A DNA stretch of 64,000 nt from Vandiemenella viatica (taxonomy: Eukaryota > Arthropoda > Insecta > Orthoptera > Morabidae). Below, piece by piece: positions 34,277-45,103 of the stretch; positions within the stretch are counted from its first letter, which is position 1; every line of letters begins with the position of its first letter. The notes below the pieces were generated by a model. That model did no database searches. It was not told the origin of the DNA and saw only the letters and a list, made by a program, of their open reading frames with translations. The stretch is from assembly GCA_031002005.1 (NCBI GenBank), contig JARYHS010009186.1:103945992-104009991 (forward strand), in the 5' to 3' direction. The position numbers and the translations under genes were made by a program.

Positions 34277-35650
34277 TATCTGAGTGTTATGGAAATTTAT
34301 TTCTCTGCAGTTACTTAACTAAATAGAATTGTTATAAAATAAAGCTCATTGTAATTTATCGTTCCTTGTGCTGTAGCAAAAAGCTTCAGTTATCAACTTG
34401 GTCCGGGCTGCATTTCAGCCTAACCACAATCTCCGCTAATATTGCTGATAGAAAAGCAAAGCTTAACCACACGCGAATTGATACATTCCCTGTATCGCAT
34501 GTCAGTGTCATCATGCATCGCGAAATAAACTTGATCCCAAATCTTCACTGGTTCTGACACCTTTCTTTCTTAAAACCTGTGATGAAGTTTGATATTTTAA
34601 CGGCTGAGACAGCATACATCCGGTGAAATGAGAACGAAGCATGCTAAAAATAAATCTTAACAACTTACTCTATGCCACGTAATATTTAATTGTGATTTAG
34701 GCCACATATATCACGATCAGTTTGGAACTTCTTTCATTCGAACCAAGGAATTAATTTGATAAAAAATCGGATAATTCATATGCCAATTTAAACGCGGTAC
34801 ATACTTTTCTTTCAGTGTTCTGACAATTCATGTCTTAGCAATTGCGTAACTAAATAGAATTGTTATAATATAAAATTCAGTGTAATTCCTCGTGCCTTGC
34901 GATATAACAAAAGGTTTCAGTTTCCATCCAGATACAGGTTGCATTTCAACCTAACCACGTACTACGATAAACTTGCCGTCAGGAGAACAATACTTCTATC
35001 TCACGCATATTAATACATAAACAGTATCACGTTTCAGTGGCAATAATACATCGCGATATAAATTTGATCAATAATCTTCAAGGGTTTTTATACATTTCTT
35101 TTTTGTTATCCATGTTTCAGACCGATATTAAAACGTTTGAATGGCTGACACAGTTGCTGAAATAATATTCTCAGTAATATTACACAGTGGAAGCAAAGGA
35201 AATTAAAATAAATCTTATAAACTTCCAATATGCCACTTAATATTTGTTTCAAATGTAGTATATGATGCACAGATCGGGATCAGTGTTCAATTATTTCCGT
35301 TTAAACGAATTAATAATTTCAATAATAGGACACAGTTTAAATTATTTTGAAAAAAAACCTAAATTATTTATACCCTCTGCCGTAACGTCAAATGCCAGTT
35401 GTAATTCTGACCCATGTTAAGTAACAATCTAACCAAAACATTGACCACATTGTTGCTCTAAACACAAATCTTTTATCCTACATATCTAAAGGCAAAGAAT
35501 TTAAGGAATACTTGTATATATCAAAAGAATATTAGGTAAATATGAGTATCTAATGATTGATATGTCGATTTTAACAAAATAAATACTTTTATTTCAGTGT
35601 TCTGTCAGTTAATTTATTCGCGGATGCTTGGAAATGTTATCAAATAACGT
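34277..35650 (+). repeat. Tandem imperfect duplication inside the mariner-like element
   Basis: A unit that includes TAACTAAATAGAATTGTTAT (34316 and 34847, period 531 bp), GCATTTCAnCCTAACCAC, ATACATnnnnnGTATC and ACTTTTnTTTCAGTGTTCTG is present twice. The second unit is about 250 bp longer because of unmatched sequence around 35340-35560. The start of a third unit follows at 35586-35650. The unit has no coding potential. Confidence 0.7.
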
Positions 35651-35929
35651 TCATTACCAAAAATAATGACGCAAAGCGTGACGTCATTGGCGATGTCATA
35701 CATGACAACTTTCTTATTATATTAATAGATTGTTCTTGTGTGTAATAAAGCGTATTACAATACATTATGTGTTGCGGCCTTACTGTCTTTGTGTCTCTTT
35801 ATCTCGTTATGACTACGTTTGCGCCCATGCTTTCTGATGTAATATGACTCCTCACCATGTTCTCTACCTCCTCTCAAATTTTGTACACGTCATTCGGGGA
35901 CACCCCGTATTTGGAATATGCGGTGAGTT

Positions 35930-36310
35930 TCTGTTGCTGTTGTTTAGTGGAGTAGCAGGTAGCGGCCGTGTTCTAATGATCCGCTCGCCTGGCCAGCGGT
36001 CCTCGGGGACGCCTGCGGGCCGGATTGCCGTCACAGCTGGCAGGCGGGCGGCGGACTCATTTTCCACAGGCGTCCGCGGGGAGCGCTCGCTATTCTATAA
36101 GGGGCCGTCGTAAACAGCGGCGCCGGCGACGAGGCCCGCCTGGGGAAATTCGTCACGGCGCGGGGGCGGCGGCGTGCAGCAAGGCACGGCACACCTGCGC
36201 CCCGCCACGTCCTCGCCTCCACGCACACCGCTGATTACTTCTGCCCCCATCCGTCTCCGCTAGCGGCAGCCGTGTATCATTGCTCGGGGACGGACGAGCC
36301 TCTTCAGAGG
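35930..36310. other. GC-rich island adjoining the mariner-like element
   Basis: Very CpG-rich (GCGGGCGGCGGACTCATT, GGCGCCGGCGACGAGGCCCG) in an AT-rich neighbourhood. Contains CTATTCTATAAGGGGCCG and CGCTGATTACTTCTGCC. Overlapping frames on both strands look like composition artefacts. It could be a promoter-type CpG island or another member of the island set in this window. Confidence 0.45.
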
Positions 36311-38690
36311 TGACTAGTCATGTAGTCATGGCCCCGAGTCACACTGTTCAAAAGAGGATCTCTGCAGCACCAGGGATCAAATACAATGTCGTAAGGAATC
36401 AAAAGGTAACGATAAAATGGAATAAACATGTTTCTCGACTTTAGGAATAACAGGCAAGTACGTAACAAAGGATACTTTGTTTCACAAAGCAGGGACCGCA
36501 TTCCAAGAAGTCCCCAATAAGTGAAAAGAATCTGACAGATGAGACTTTTTTTTTTTTTTGCTAACCAGTTATACACAGTACATGATGGACATGACTTTCA
36601 CAGGCATAACACTTAACACACATACGCACGCGGCGTACAAAGGACGTCAACATCCTGATTAAAGAAGAAAAGAGATACCTTAATGCTAATATACAGGAAT
36701 TTACGGAGTAAAATTAAGTAATTAATGGCTTAGGCGAAACCGGCGACCTTATATATAATTAACCTCTGCAATACATCATTCAAGCACCATTTCATGGTGG
36801 CTTAGGAATTATGTTACTTGCGTGGTAAAACAGATTTATAGTCGTTCGGTAGTATTTTTGCCACGGATTTAAAAATTAATTTATGTGTTGAATTTTGAAA
36901 ATCCGAAATAACTGTATGTTTGCTTATATTATCGAAATATTGGATGTAAAAATTTCCAAATAAAAATCTTTAAATTTTTCAGTGGACACCTAAACATGAA
37001 AATTGACTTTTATTTCAAATTTAGGGTTTATTATCATGCATTATCGAAATTTCAGGTTGGATATATGTATATTTTTTCTTACTTCAGTTACAATAAGCCT
37101 ATTCTATCTTTTTTGGAATAAAATTAAATGATTGATAGTACGAATAACCTAAGGGTAAGTATTGTTGAATTTAATGATAATTATGATGCAAACAGTGAAA
37201 ATAATATTGAAACTAAGTTCATTGAAATTCATGTCAATATAACTACTATGTATAAATAATATAAATGTATATTTATTATTATGTCAAGTTGTATTTATAT
37301 TGTATACATGTGAAAAACACTAATGTTAATGATTTTAATTTATAAATTATGAAATTTTAATTTTTGATGCTACAATTAATTTGATAAACCAAAATAACCA
37401 CTGTTATTTCATAGTTTTAAGTTTTCACTTCTGACTGCCACTTTTTTAAAAATTTAAGTAAATAAAGTCCTGTACTATTGTTTATACATTTCATTAAAAA
37501 AAGTTTCTCTTTGTTTTCCCAGTACTAATAACCGATCAGATAACGAGCGTTTAGCACTGAGTGCTTAAGAGAATGGCTTCGCAAAAGTGCAGAAAGTCTG
37601 TACATATTATTAATAATTACATTAAGAAGGAAATGTTAATTAAAATCAAGTAATGGCAGAAAATATAGTAAGAAAACATTTTAAAGAATACGGCAGATAT
37701 AACTCGTTGAGGGAACCTACAAGCGTGGTAATGAATTGAAGTTAAAAGCCATTCATCTTTTATATCTTTTTGAGGAGAGAGTAACAGCAGCTATATTTTA
37801 TGTGGAGGTGACCCTACCACTTGAAAAATCACCAAGTTAAGGTTTTAAAACTCTGTCCTAGCTACATCTGTGAGTATTATCTGGAAACAACAAAACTGGG
37901 AGGAATGACGAAGGAAAGCAATGTATGGTGTGTATTATTAAAGATTCCATCCTGACGTTTTCAAGCAAAAACGTCTTTTTGATGCACGTATGGCACATAG
38001 AAATTCGCAAGAAAATGAAAAATTTGCTTAAAAAGAATGCATTTATTACAAGTGTAACAGAACGAATGAAGTGCATGAATTGAACAATGCAAATAACAGA
38101 AAGATCCAAGAATCAACAGACTCTGGCCACGGAAGCCTAAGATTACATCATAAGTCTTGACTAAGAATTATAACAGAATTACGAGTATAAGTATATTAAA
38201 AAAAATGATAACCTCAGTTGTACCGTTTGCCGTTTATTTAATTCGCAAGCAGTAATTCGCATAAATCAAAGTGACGTTACGAAGTTCGACATAGATGTTT
38301 TCCATAAACTCTTAACCGATGGATATGTAACATAAATGCTTTAACTTTCAAGCAACAATGTTAGTGGTAATCTTAAGCAAACTGAAATTCAGCCTTAAAC
38401 TTTTTGATACAGCGTAAGGTACAAGAAATTGCACTCACTGTTATTTTAAAACAATTCTATTTGGCTAAGCAACTGTAAATAAAGACGGCCAGAACACTCC
38501 GTTAAACGGAATCATTTTTGACGGGCTTTGAGGACAGTGATCTCTATCTGGTGTCCAAAGAAGTCTAGTTGATGGAAGCTTCTGTAACATCACAACTTGT
38601 TGGCCAGCTTGGTTGGGTAGGTTAGCAGACCAAATCGCAAGTTGGCCAACCAAGTTGGCGGTTTTCAAACTCTTTTGATATTTGTGCGCT
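36311..38690. other. Long AT-rich stretch, nothing recognised
   Basis: About 2.4 kb of very AT-rich sequence with short homopolymer runs. Its last 200 bp may be the 5' part of the ORF1-bearing element downstream. Confidence 0.4.
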
Positions 38691-38698
38691 GTGCATAA

Positions 38699-39900
38699 TG
38701 TTGTGCCATCGTGTTGGAGTTTATATGGGCAAGTTTTCCAAAATGCCAAGTGGAAGAATTAACAAGAATAACTCAGGACCCAAACTGGCTTGCCAACGAA
38801 GTGAGAAGAGGCCTCTTCGGGGATCAAGAAGAGAAGTCGCAAGAAGATCTTACGGTGACGTCGCAGCCTTCGTTGCCAGCTACTTCTGACTCTCCAGTTG
38901 GGGGCACGACCATCTCGACCCCACCTGAAGAAATGACCATTGACGAACACGAATACGTCAATGAATCACAAGAAGAAGAAGGACCTTTCCTTCCTGTAAC
39001 CGCCTTCTATAAAGGCATTTATATACACCTGGCTGGCGAACTCATGTTAGAAGTCAACCAGTATATCCTCTGTTTCCCGGTGAAGGAGGGGTTGCGGCTA
39101 CTACCGCAGCATCCAACACAGCTTCGACGACTGAAGGCCTACCTGGATGGGCGTGGCATCCGCCACTCCCCACAGACCCCTCGACGACCAACCAAGATGG
39201 TCGTTCGGGGCCTGCCTGCTGATGTGCCAGAGGAGGTGGTAGCTGCCGAGCTCTCCAACGGCGCATCGTAGCCTCGGCTGTCCATCAAATGCGCCGCCCA
39301 GGCACCGAGGAGCGTCTACCGCTGTACACGTTCCAGCCTGCGGATCTTGTATCGCGGGAGAAGCGCACAAGAACAATGCTAGTACGCAAGTTCCGACTCG
39401 AACCCAAGAAGCGGCCTCCGCTAGCCCTGACACAATGTATTCGCTGCCAGGGTCATGGGCACATGGCCTTCGACTGCACCGCTGAGGAGCGCTGTGTAAG
39501 GTGCGCTGGAAAACACAAAGTCGCTGAGTGCAGCGTCCCGCGAGACGGGGTGCCCACCTGCTCCAACTGTTCCGGCCCCCATTCAGTTTGTTATAGCGGC
39601 TGCCCTATCAACGAGTTGGTACGCTCATCAGGCAAACCCTGCCGACATCCAGGCTCGACCGGACCTGAGCGACCCGCAAAGGCGAAGAAGCAGTCCGCAA
39701 CTCACCATCTACATCACCAGGCGGACTGCAAGCACCACGACAACTTCAGTGTCATCGTCCAGCTGCTACAACAGCAAACATTGCTAATGTCTCAGGTCTT
39801 ATCAAACACAGCCACTCCGGGATTGACACACCCGATAATGCCACCTCACAGCAATGACAACCAACCGCTGAACTGGAAGGAGATACGGAACCACCTGTAA
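38699..39900 (+). pseudogene. Jockey-like LINE ORF1 (gag-like) with three zinc knuckles
   Basis: Two overlapping frames form one protein with a frameshift near 39260. The first (38711-39271) has an acidic linker and ends in KMVVRGLPADVPEEVVAAEL, which resembles the PRE_C2HC-type domain of arthropod ORF1 proteins. After the shift, LQRRIVASAVHQ leads into the second frame (39289-39900, 203 residues). That frame has CCHC knuckles at residues 50-63 (CX2CX4HX4C), 69-81 (CX2CX3HX4C) and 91-105 (CX2CX3HX6C). The protein would coat LINE RNA. There is no ATG in frame upstream of the first segment, so its start is unclear. No ORF2 follows the TAA at 39898. The GC-rich coding composition contrasts with the neighbourhood and suggests limited decay. 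Confidence 0.85.
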
Positions 39901-40120
39901 GAACTTCCCCATACTCTGGGGGAAATGCTTTCCCAGACGATTAGTGTCTGACGCGGACGCCTAGCTACCAACATCAGAATGCTCCGGTTTGTCACTGATG
40001 CAGCGTTAGTAATCTGAGTTAGAAAGGGTATCGTCATGGCAATTATTCAAAACAACAATGCATGGAAAATCATCATAGAAAAGTTTCGCAATTTAACACA
40101 ATTCTGAAAAGTGAAATCTG

Positions 40121-40124
<4 letters not shown>
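39901..40124. other. Sequence after ORF1, no RT found
   Basis: Where an ORF2 endonuclease would be expected I read only short frames. The LINE is therefore cut off at or shortly after ORF1. Confidence 0.4.

Positions 40125-40183
<59 letters not shown>
40125..40183. repeat. (TA)n microsatellite
   Basis: About 29 uninterrupted TA units. Confidence 0.95.
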
Positions 40184-40187
<4 letters not shown>

Positions 40188-40732
40188 AACAAGGGCTGGG
40201 AACAGTTGATAACTGGGAACAGAATACCACAGTTCAAATTATGAAGAAACCTATAACAAATACGCGAAAACGCTACATCCCAGGCTAGGGGGGAAAAAAC
40301 GACGATAAATCGAAATATATGGAGCAGAAGATGAATATGAACCTACCTTGTGGTTCTTTGATAAATTAAATTATTTACATTACTAGAAAACATAATTATC
40401 CGGGATATCGTCCTCCAACACTGAAGAAGACCACAATGAAGAATACGGTGATGATTACCCATAGTTGGGTACCAATTTAATTTATAGCTTTGCAATTAAG
40501 TAGAATTGAATAAAATATTGGGAACAACAAATTATGTTTAATACAGGGCGTTCGCCGGGAAACGCAACCCACTGTTAGCGCTACAAGGAAGAAACTGCTC
40601 CCGGCGAGCGAGCGCTCAGTTTCTGGCATTGTTCGACCGTCGGCCGCGGACTATTTCATAATAATTACGCTTCATAAACTTCATAAACTTGTGTGCTAAG
40701 CATTTAAATGTGACGTAATTCATTAGCTTACC

Positions 40733-41092
40733 TTATAAAAGATGCTGGAAGTGTTGACCCTTTTGTGTAATGCACATTTCACATCTTCTGAACATATTTC
40801 GAGACACACGCTGCCCTAACTGACTTAATGATTTTTTGGGTGACTGTTCTAGTCGAAAAGCGATATCGTCAATTTTCTCCTCTGTGAGAATACGGTTGAC
40901 CGACAGTCTCTTTTTGTTAAAAAATGAACCCGTTTCTCTTACTTTTTTAACCAGACGCAGAATTGTTGATTTAGCTGGCAGTAAAGCGCCAGGAAATTCG
41001 CGACGGAATTTACTGCGACACTTTTTAAACGACTTCTTCTTCACATATGTATCGTAGAGAAATATTCTTTGTTGCAAACTGTAACGTACCAT
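40733..41092 (-). pseudogene. DUF4817-type transposase with core deleted
   Basis: The frame starts at ATG 41090-41092 with MVRYSLQQRIFLYDTYVKKK and gives 119 residues. Residues 1-90 form the N-terminal helix-turn-helix region known as DUF4817 (KSFKKCRSKFRREFPG, KSTILRLVKKVRETGS, ILTEEKIDDIAFRLEQSPKK). The last 25 residues (RVSRNMFRRCEMCIT, HFQHLL) are the usual C-terminus of the same transposases. The whole DDE catalytic core between SLSQL and RVSRN is missing, yet the frame is kept across the junction. The product could at most bind DNA. An in-frame extension upstream to 41110 uses a TTG and is unlikely. Confidence 0.88.
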
Positions 41093-41120
41093 AATTTTAC
41101 TCACACTCAAACACGGTACA

Positions 41121-41244
41121 GATTAATAAGAGTATGAAGCCCCAAACCAGCCAAACCGCAAAGAAACGTTTATTCACAACACTGATTAATAAGAGACTGA
41201 AGTCACAAACTATCTACAATGCAAAGAAACCGTTCTTAACAATG
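41121..41244 (+). repeat. Tandem repeat, two 62-bp units
   Basis: GATTAATAAGAG starts each unit (41121 and 41183), with CAAAGAAAC near the end of each. It lies between the transposase start and the element end. Confidence 0.75.
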
Positions 41245-41399
41245 TAAGGGTCACTGCACTGCACTGTTGGGGCAGCGGAGGTGTTAAACAGTGCGGTGAT
41301 TCACGGTGGCGTGTGGCGAAAACTGCTGGGTCCACTGACCGAGCAAGTTGCCGACGGCAACAGACTGGGAGGGTAGCGTTTTCCGGCGAACGCCCTGTA

Positions 41400-42269
41400 T
41401 TTACAGTAGATCATCGGTTACCTAACCATCAGTTAACCGAACGGACTCCAGGAGAGGGGGGGAGGGGGGAAAAGGTTTTATGAGTGTTGTAAATAATTTT
41501 TATTGAAAATTCGATAAATAATATGTATTACTGTTCGATTGTCAATTGCAATTTAAAATTTCCCGAAAATGTTTATAACATTAAAATAAATAGTATATAA
41601 TTAAGTAAATGGAAAGTTTGTCATTCCAAGGAACCTTCGGGGTTTAGTAAAAAACATGGATTTCTCCTTTTATCTCTCAATTATTCGATTTTCGGCACCT
41701 CTACATATAGTTTTTTGGTATTATTATTTCATAAAATTTATTACAATATTATATTTGAATCTTTTATAAGAAACTTTTCAACCTGACTATTTCTTATAAA
41801 GTTTTACAAGTGTCATTAAAAAGTTATTCATCTTATTGTTTGAAAATACGTAGATGCCGAGCGTTATTATGAAAATTTTGTACATTTATATTTATATACA
41901 AATTTCACAATCGGTTGACACATTTCAGTTAATCGATTTTTCATCCTCAGAAAGTTTTTTTAATCTTTCGGTACATTTTCTTTGAGATCCGATAGCAAAT
42001 TGGTTTACGAAAATGGAGGTGTTTTTGGAGCCTTTTTTACCAAATTTTTACTATTATACTTTTACATTTATTTTCCTTGAGTACCGCAGTTCTTCAAGTT
42101 CCAACATTACCGGTACAAGTAAACACCTTGTTCTCTGTGTGCTGGTTCTCTCTGTATTGATGTCAGGCAACATTGTTGTTGTTTTTGTGTTGTCCAACCA
42201 GGTTGAGTGACATGGTTGGACAGCACGTTGCTGTGTGTATGGGACCCTTAACAGTATACACGCAGTTTA
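41400..42269. other. No feature recognised
   Basis: AT-rich. A G-rich run lies at about 41450-41470. A short hairpin TGTCCAACCA...TGGTTGGACA spans 42190-42222. Confidence 0.4.
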
Positions 42270-42700
42270 GACGTAGTTTGGGTGCAGAAGCTGTAAAGAG
42301 CCTAATTCCAAGACATTTTGTGCTCTGGGAGAGGAGTATGACCGCACACTATGAAGGACTATTGTCTGGCTGATCTAAAGCCACTAATATAGTATCGAAC
42401 AGAAACACAATGGTTATAGCACTTTCCGACCGACAGCAAACGTATTCCTCTTTGAGCGTCAGCCTGAAAGGCAACGCGTATTTCCAGGCGCTATCTGCCT
42501 CGATGCCACCGCTGATAAGTGCTCTCATTGTGCGTTTGCTCAAAGGGCGGTATTTAATGACGCTTCAGCGGGAAACAGTGGGGCTCTCGCCGTGAATTTA
42601 TTCCATAGTCGATGCGAGGCATTTATGGATGGCGCATGATTACTCTTTTTATCCGGCGGCGGCCACATATGTCATGCGGTTAATGCGAGAGAGAGGAGAG
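42270..42700. other. GC-rich conserved-looking island, candidate enhancer
   Basis: The segment has balanced composition against AT-rich flanks and contains GGGCGGTATTTAATGACGC, GTGAATTTATTCCATAG, GGCATTTATGGATGGCGC, TTTTTATCCGGCGGCGG and GTCATGCGGTTAATGCGAG. The words TTTATGG, TTTATCCG and TTAATG resemble Abd-B/Caudal-type and other homeodomain sites, and TTTATCCG also occurs in the 21.6-22.3 kb island. Frames at 42349-42595 have no domain. I regard it as noncoding. Confidence 0.45.
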
Positions 42701-43209
42701 CTATACAAACTGTAAAGTGTAATTACATAACGATCATTGTTTTCCTTGCCAACTGAAATATTGTGTACAACAAGTGATTTAGTACTAATATTTATATATA
42801 AAGATGAAGGTGGAAAAAAACTTGTTAACTTTGTTCCTCCTTACATAAAATTACAAAGAGTTTAAGCATCTATAAAGAAGCTTTGATTTAGAAGTTTTTT
42901 TCTCTTGTTGGATGTAGCAGTTTCGTCAGAAGTTTTGCTACTCAAGGATGCATTATTTAATGTCTGTTGTTTTGGGAGAGGTTCCATACGGACACACTTT
43001 TATTTTGATTTTTGGGGGAAAAAAATCCAGGACTATATTTCTCAGAACAGTGGGTCTCTGTTTGCTACCTGTCCCATAGAAGTTTCGCTGCCTGGGATTG
43101 GAATCACTGTCTGACATCCAAATGCACATCCCGCCACTTTAAACATGTTGACCTTATCGAAGTCTTGAGGTATAAGAATAGATGATAATCACTGAAGGCA
43201 AAATCGGTT

Positions 43210-43428
43210 CTACAAACTGTGCTTCAACACTTGTTCCACAAGGTTGTCAATAAAGGCCGGTGGTCTCACACTGCACTCCATATCACGTACAATTTGCCGA
43301 CTTTCTGAAAATTGCCAGCACCAGCGACGCACGATGTGCTTGCTGAAGACGTCTGGATCCAGCACGAGACAAATCTGACAATGCATTTTGAACAGTGCAA
43401 CGCTTTGCGACTTCACAAACTTATTCAC
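43210..43428 (-). pseudogene. Mariner-like transposase DNA-binding domain fragment
   Basis: The minus-strand frame includes SKHIVRRWCWQFSESRQIVR followed by DMECSVRPPAFIDNLVEQVL. This matches the second helix-turn-helix and the ERSGRPxxxxDDLVExV linker of mariner-like transposases. The linker Gly (SGRP) is lost and the catalytic domain is absent. No terminal repeats were found around it. Confidence 0.7.
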
Positions 43429-43429
43429 A

Positions 43430-43897
43430 GAATGAATCTAGTTGCTGGTTGTGACGAAACCGTAAACATTACGGATATTTTTTAAGTTGCTAATGTGATC
43501 TGAGATGTGTATATAATGTCTGTGGCGTTGGTCGCCGAGGGCACAGTCTAGTATTGTCGAAGGTCGAGTGAAGTGATTTACGGCCGGCGGGAGCGAGCAA
43601 GTCGTAGCCGCGTGTGTATGCGCTGTATTAACTCTCTATCGCGGCATCACCGATATTCTGAGTGACAGAACATTGTGTGAACAGTGCTGAAGTATTTTGT
43701 AGACTGTGTGTGTTGCTCTGAGTGATATGATTTGCTATAAACTGTGTATGGTGAACCACTACGGTACTGACCACTTCAATTGTTTAATGATTAATTGCGG
43801 GGCTTATACTCACTATTTCCAACATTAATTATACTCGAAACTGCATTCTTTGGTGACGAAGATTAGTTTTAGTGTTCGGTGACTTGCTTTTGGATTA
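43430..43897. other. Mixed-composition sequence flanking a MITE
   Basis: Contains a CpG-bearing patch (43525-43640, ACGGCCGGCGGGAGCGAGC). It resembles an LTR in texture, but no paired LTR, PBS or polypurine tract can be shown. Confidence 0.3.
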
Positions 43898-43899
43898 TA

Positions 43900-44345
43900 C
43901 AGGGTGTTACAAAAAGGTACGGCCAAACTTTCAGGAAACATTCCTCACACACAAACAAAGAAAATATGTTATGTGAACATGTGTCCAGAAACGCTTACTT
44001 TCCATGTTAGAGCTCATTTTATTACTTCTCTTCAAATCACATTAAACATGGAATGGAAACACACAGCAACAGAACGTACCAGCGTGACTTCAAACACGTT
44101 GTTACAGGAAATGTTCAAAATGTCCTCCGTTAGCGAGGATACATGCATCCACCCTCCGTCGCATGGAATCCCTAATGCGCTGATGCAGCCCTGGAGAATG
44201 GCGTATTGTATCACAGCCGTCTACAATATGAGCTCTAACATGGAAAGTAAGCGTTTCCGGACACATGTCCACATAACATATTTTCTTTGTTTGTGTGTGA
44301 GGAATGTTTCCTGAAAGTTTGGCCGTACCTTTTTGTAACACCCTG
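43900..44345. mobile_element. Palindromic Tc1/mariner-type MITE, 446 bp
   Basis: Ends CAGGGTGTTACAAAAAGGTA and the inverse TACCTTTTTGTAACACCCTG lie between TA at 43898-43899 and 44346-44347. Inverted similarity runs about 115 bp from each end, including CGGCCAAACTTTCAGGAAAC and CACACACAAACAAAGAAAAT. The unpaired centre retains a transposase tail (44102-44200, minus). Because the arms are mirrored, both strands can encode nearly the same peptide starting LQKGTAKLSGNIPHTQTKK. Confidence 0.9.
44102..44200 (-). pseudogene. Transposase C-terminus retained in the MITE
   Basis: The end of the minus-strand frame reads HQRIRDSMRRRVDACILANG then GHFEHFL and stop. This is the C-terminal signature (RIRDSMRRRVxACIxxxGGHFEHLL) of mariner-like transposases related to the DUF4817 group. 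About 30 residues survive; the remainder of the frame is terminal-repeat sequence. Confidence 0.75.
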
Positions 44346-44349
44346 TATA

Positions 44350-45100
44350 GCTTCAGAAGAATAAAACTTAGTGAACTGTGAAAGCTAACACGTGTGTGTG
44401 TTTCTCAGTAGCTTCTTGCTTGCATATTCCCTTTTGACTGTTATTCAATTAGCTTATCCAGTTAGCAACGCTAACTAGACTGGCGGCCACACGGCATTCG
44501 AATTGTTTAATTAGAAGTAATAAGTGGTAGGGAAGAGCATTGAAAATTGTGTTAGGCAACATAACTACACAACTGCAACGACGAACTTTAGTTATTTTAA
44601 AGCGCCAAAGCACGTTTAGTTTCTTACATGGTGTTTAATGGAAATAAAGCAGCCACTTGCTAGTACATCTGAGGTAGTACGTGCACTGCCTTTTACCTAC
44701 AGCCTTACCCGTCATCTCTGGACGTGCAGGAAACTTACTGACCATGTATGAAGCTGTAATTACTACATAATATTATCTCTCAAACACAATTTTATTAATA
44801 TATTCTTCTCGGGGAACTAACCCAGTAGACGTTTTCGCACAATATTCTGGCGATCAAAATCTCCGTCACCCATCTTCGGGTGAAGTAATGATCATAACGG
44901 AAGACCTGAACTTCATGGATTGCTAAGAACAATCGTTGGTGAGGGAATAACAAAAACAATTTTATTACCAAGCCAATACGAAAAACGGTGATCAGCGTTA
45001 CCAGAATTACAACTATATCACGACTATATGATCCGATTAACGTATTTTTACTCCTACTAAAGTCATCTTATTTTGACACTAACGTTGAAGATCTCTGCTG
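44350..45100. other. No feature recognised
   Basis: Unidentified sequence between the MITE and the Tc1 element. Confidence 0.4.
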
Positions 45101-45103
45101 TTA

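Larger units (their letters stand above)
33710..35907. mobile_element. Mariner-like element with about 190-bp TIRs, 2.2 kb
   Basis: The left end CAGGGTGTCCCCGAATGCCG and the inverted right end CGGGGTGTCCCCGAATGACG are bounded by TA at 33708-33709 and 35908-35909. Inverted similarity extends about 190 bp (33710-33905 against 35715-35907), sharing AGGTAGAGAACAT and GACACAAAGACAGTAAG. Inside the left part a minus-strand transposase end is readable (see 33924-34254). The remainder is a tandemly duplicated noncoding unit (34277-35585). The element cannot encode a full transposase. Confidence 0.88.
40544..41397. mobile_element. Tc1/mariner-superfamily deletion derivative, 854 bp
   Basis: The ends CAGGGCGTTCGCCGG and CCGGCGAACGCCCTG are inverted for about 22 bp and lie between TA at 40542-40543 and 41398-41399. 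It carries an internally deleted transposase on the minus strand (40733-41092). A two-copy 62-bp tandem repeat lies at 41121-41244. The GC-rich outer 100 bp of both ends probably include transposase-binding sites. Confidence 0.88.

Noticed and set aside
35844..36234. Overlapping open frames in the 36-kb GC island
   Set aside because: Same composition artefact on both strands; part of the first frame lies in the mariner-like terminal repeat.
43525..44500. Possible solo LTR around the 43.9-kb MITE
   Set aside because: Texture resembles an LTR and TTGGTGACGAAGAT hints at a primer site, but I could not show TG...CA ends, a duplication or a second LTR.
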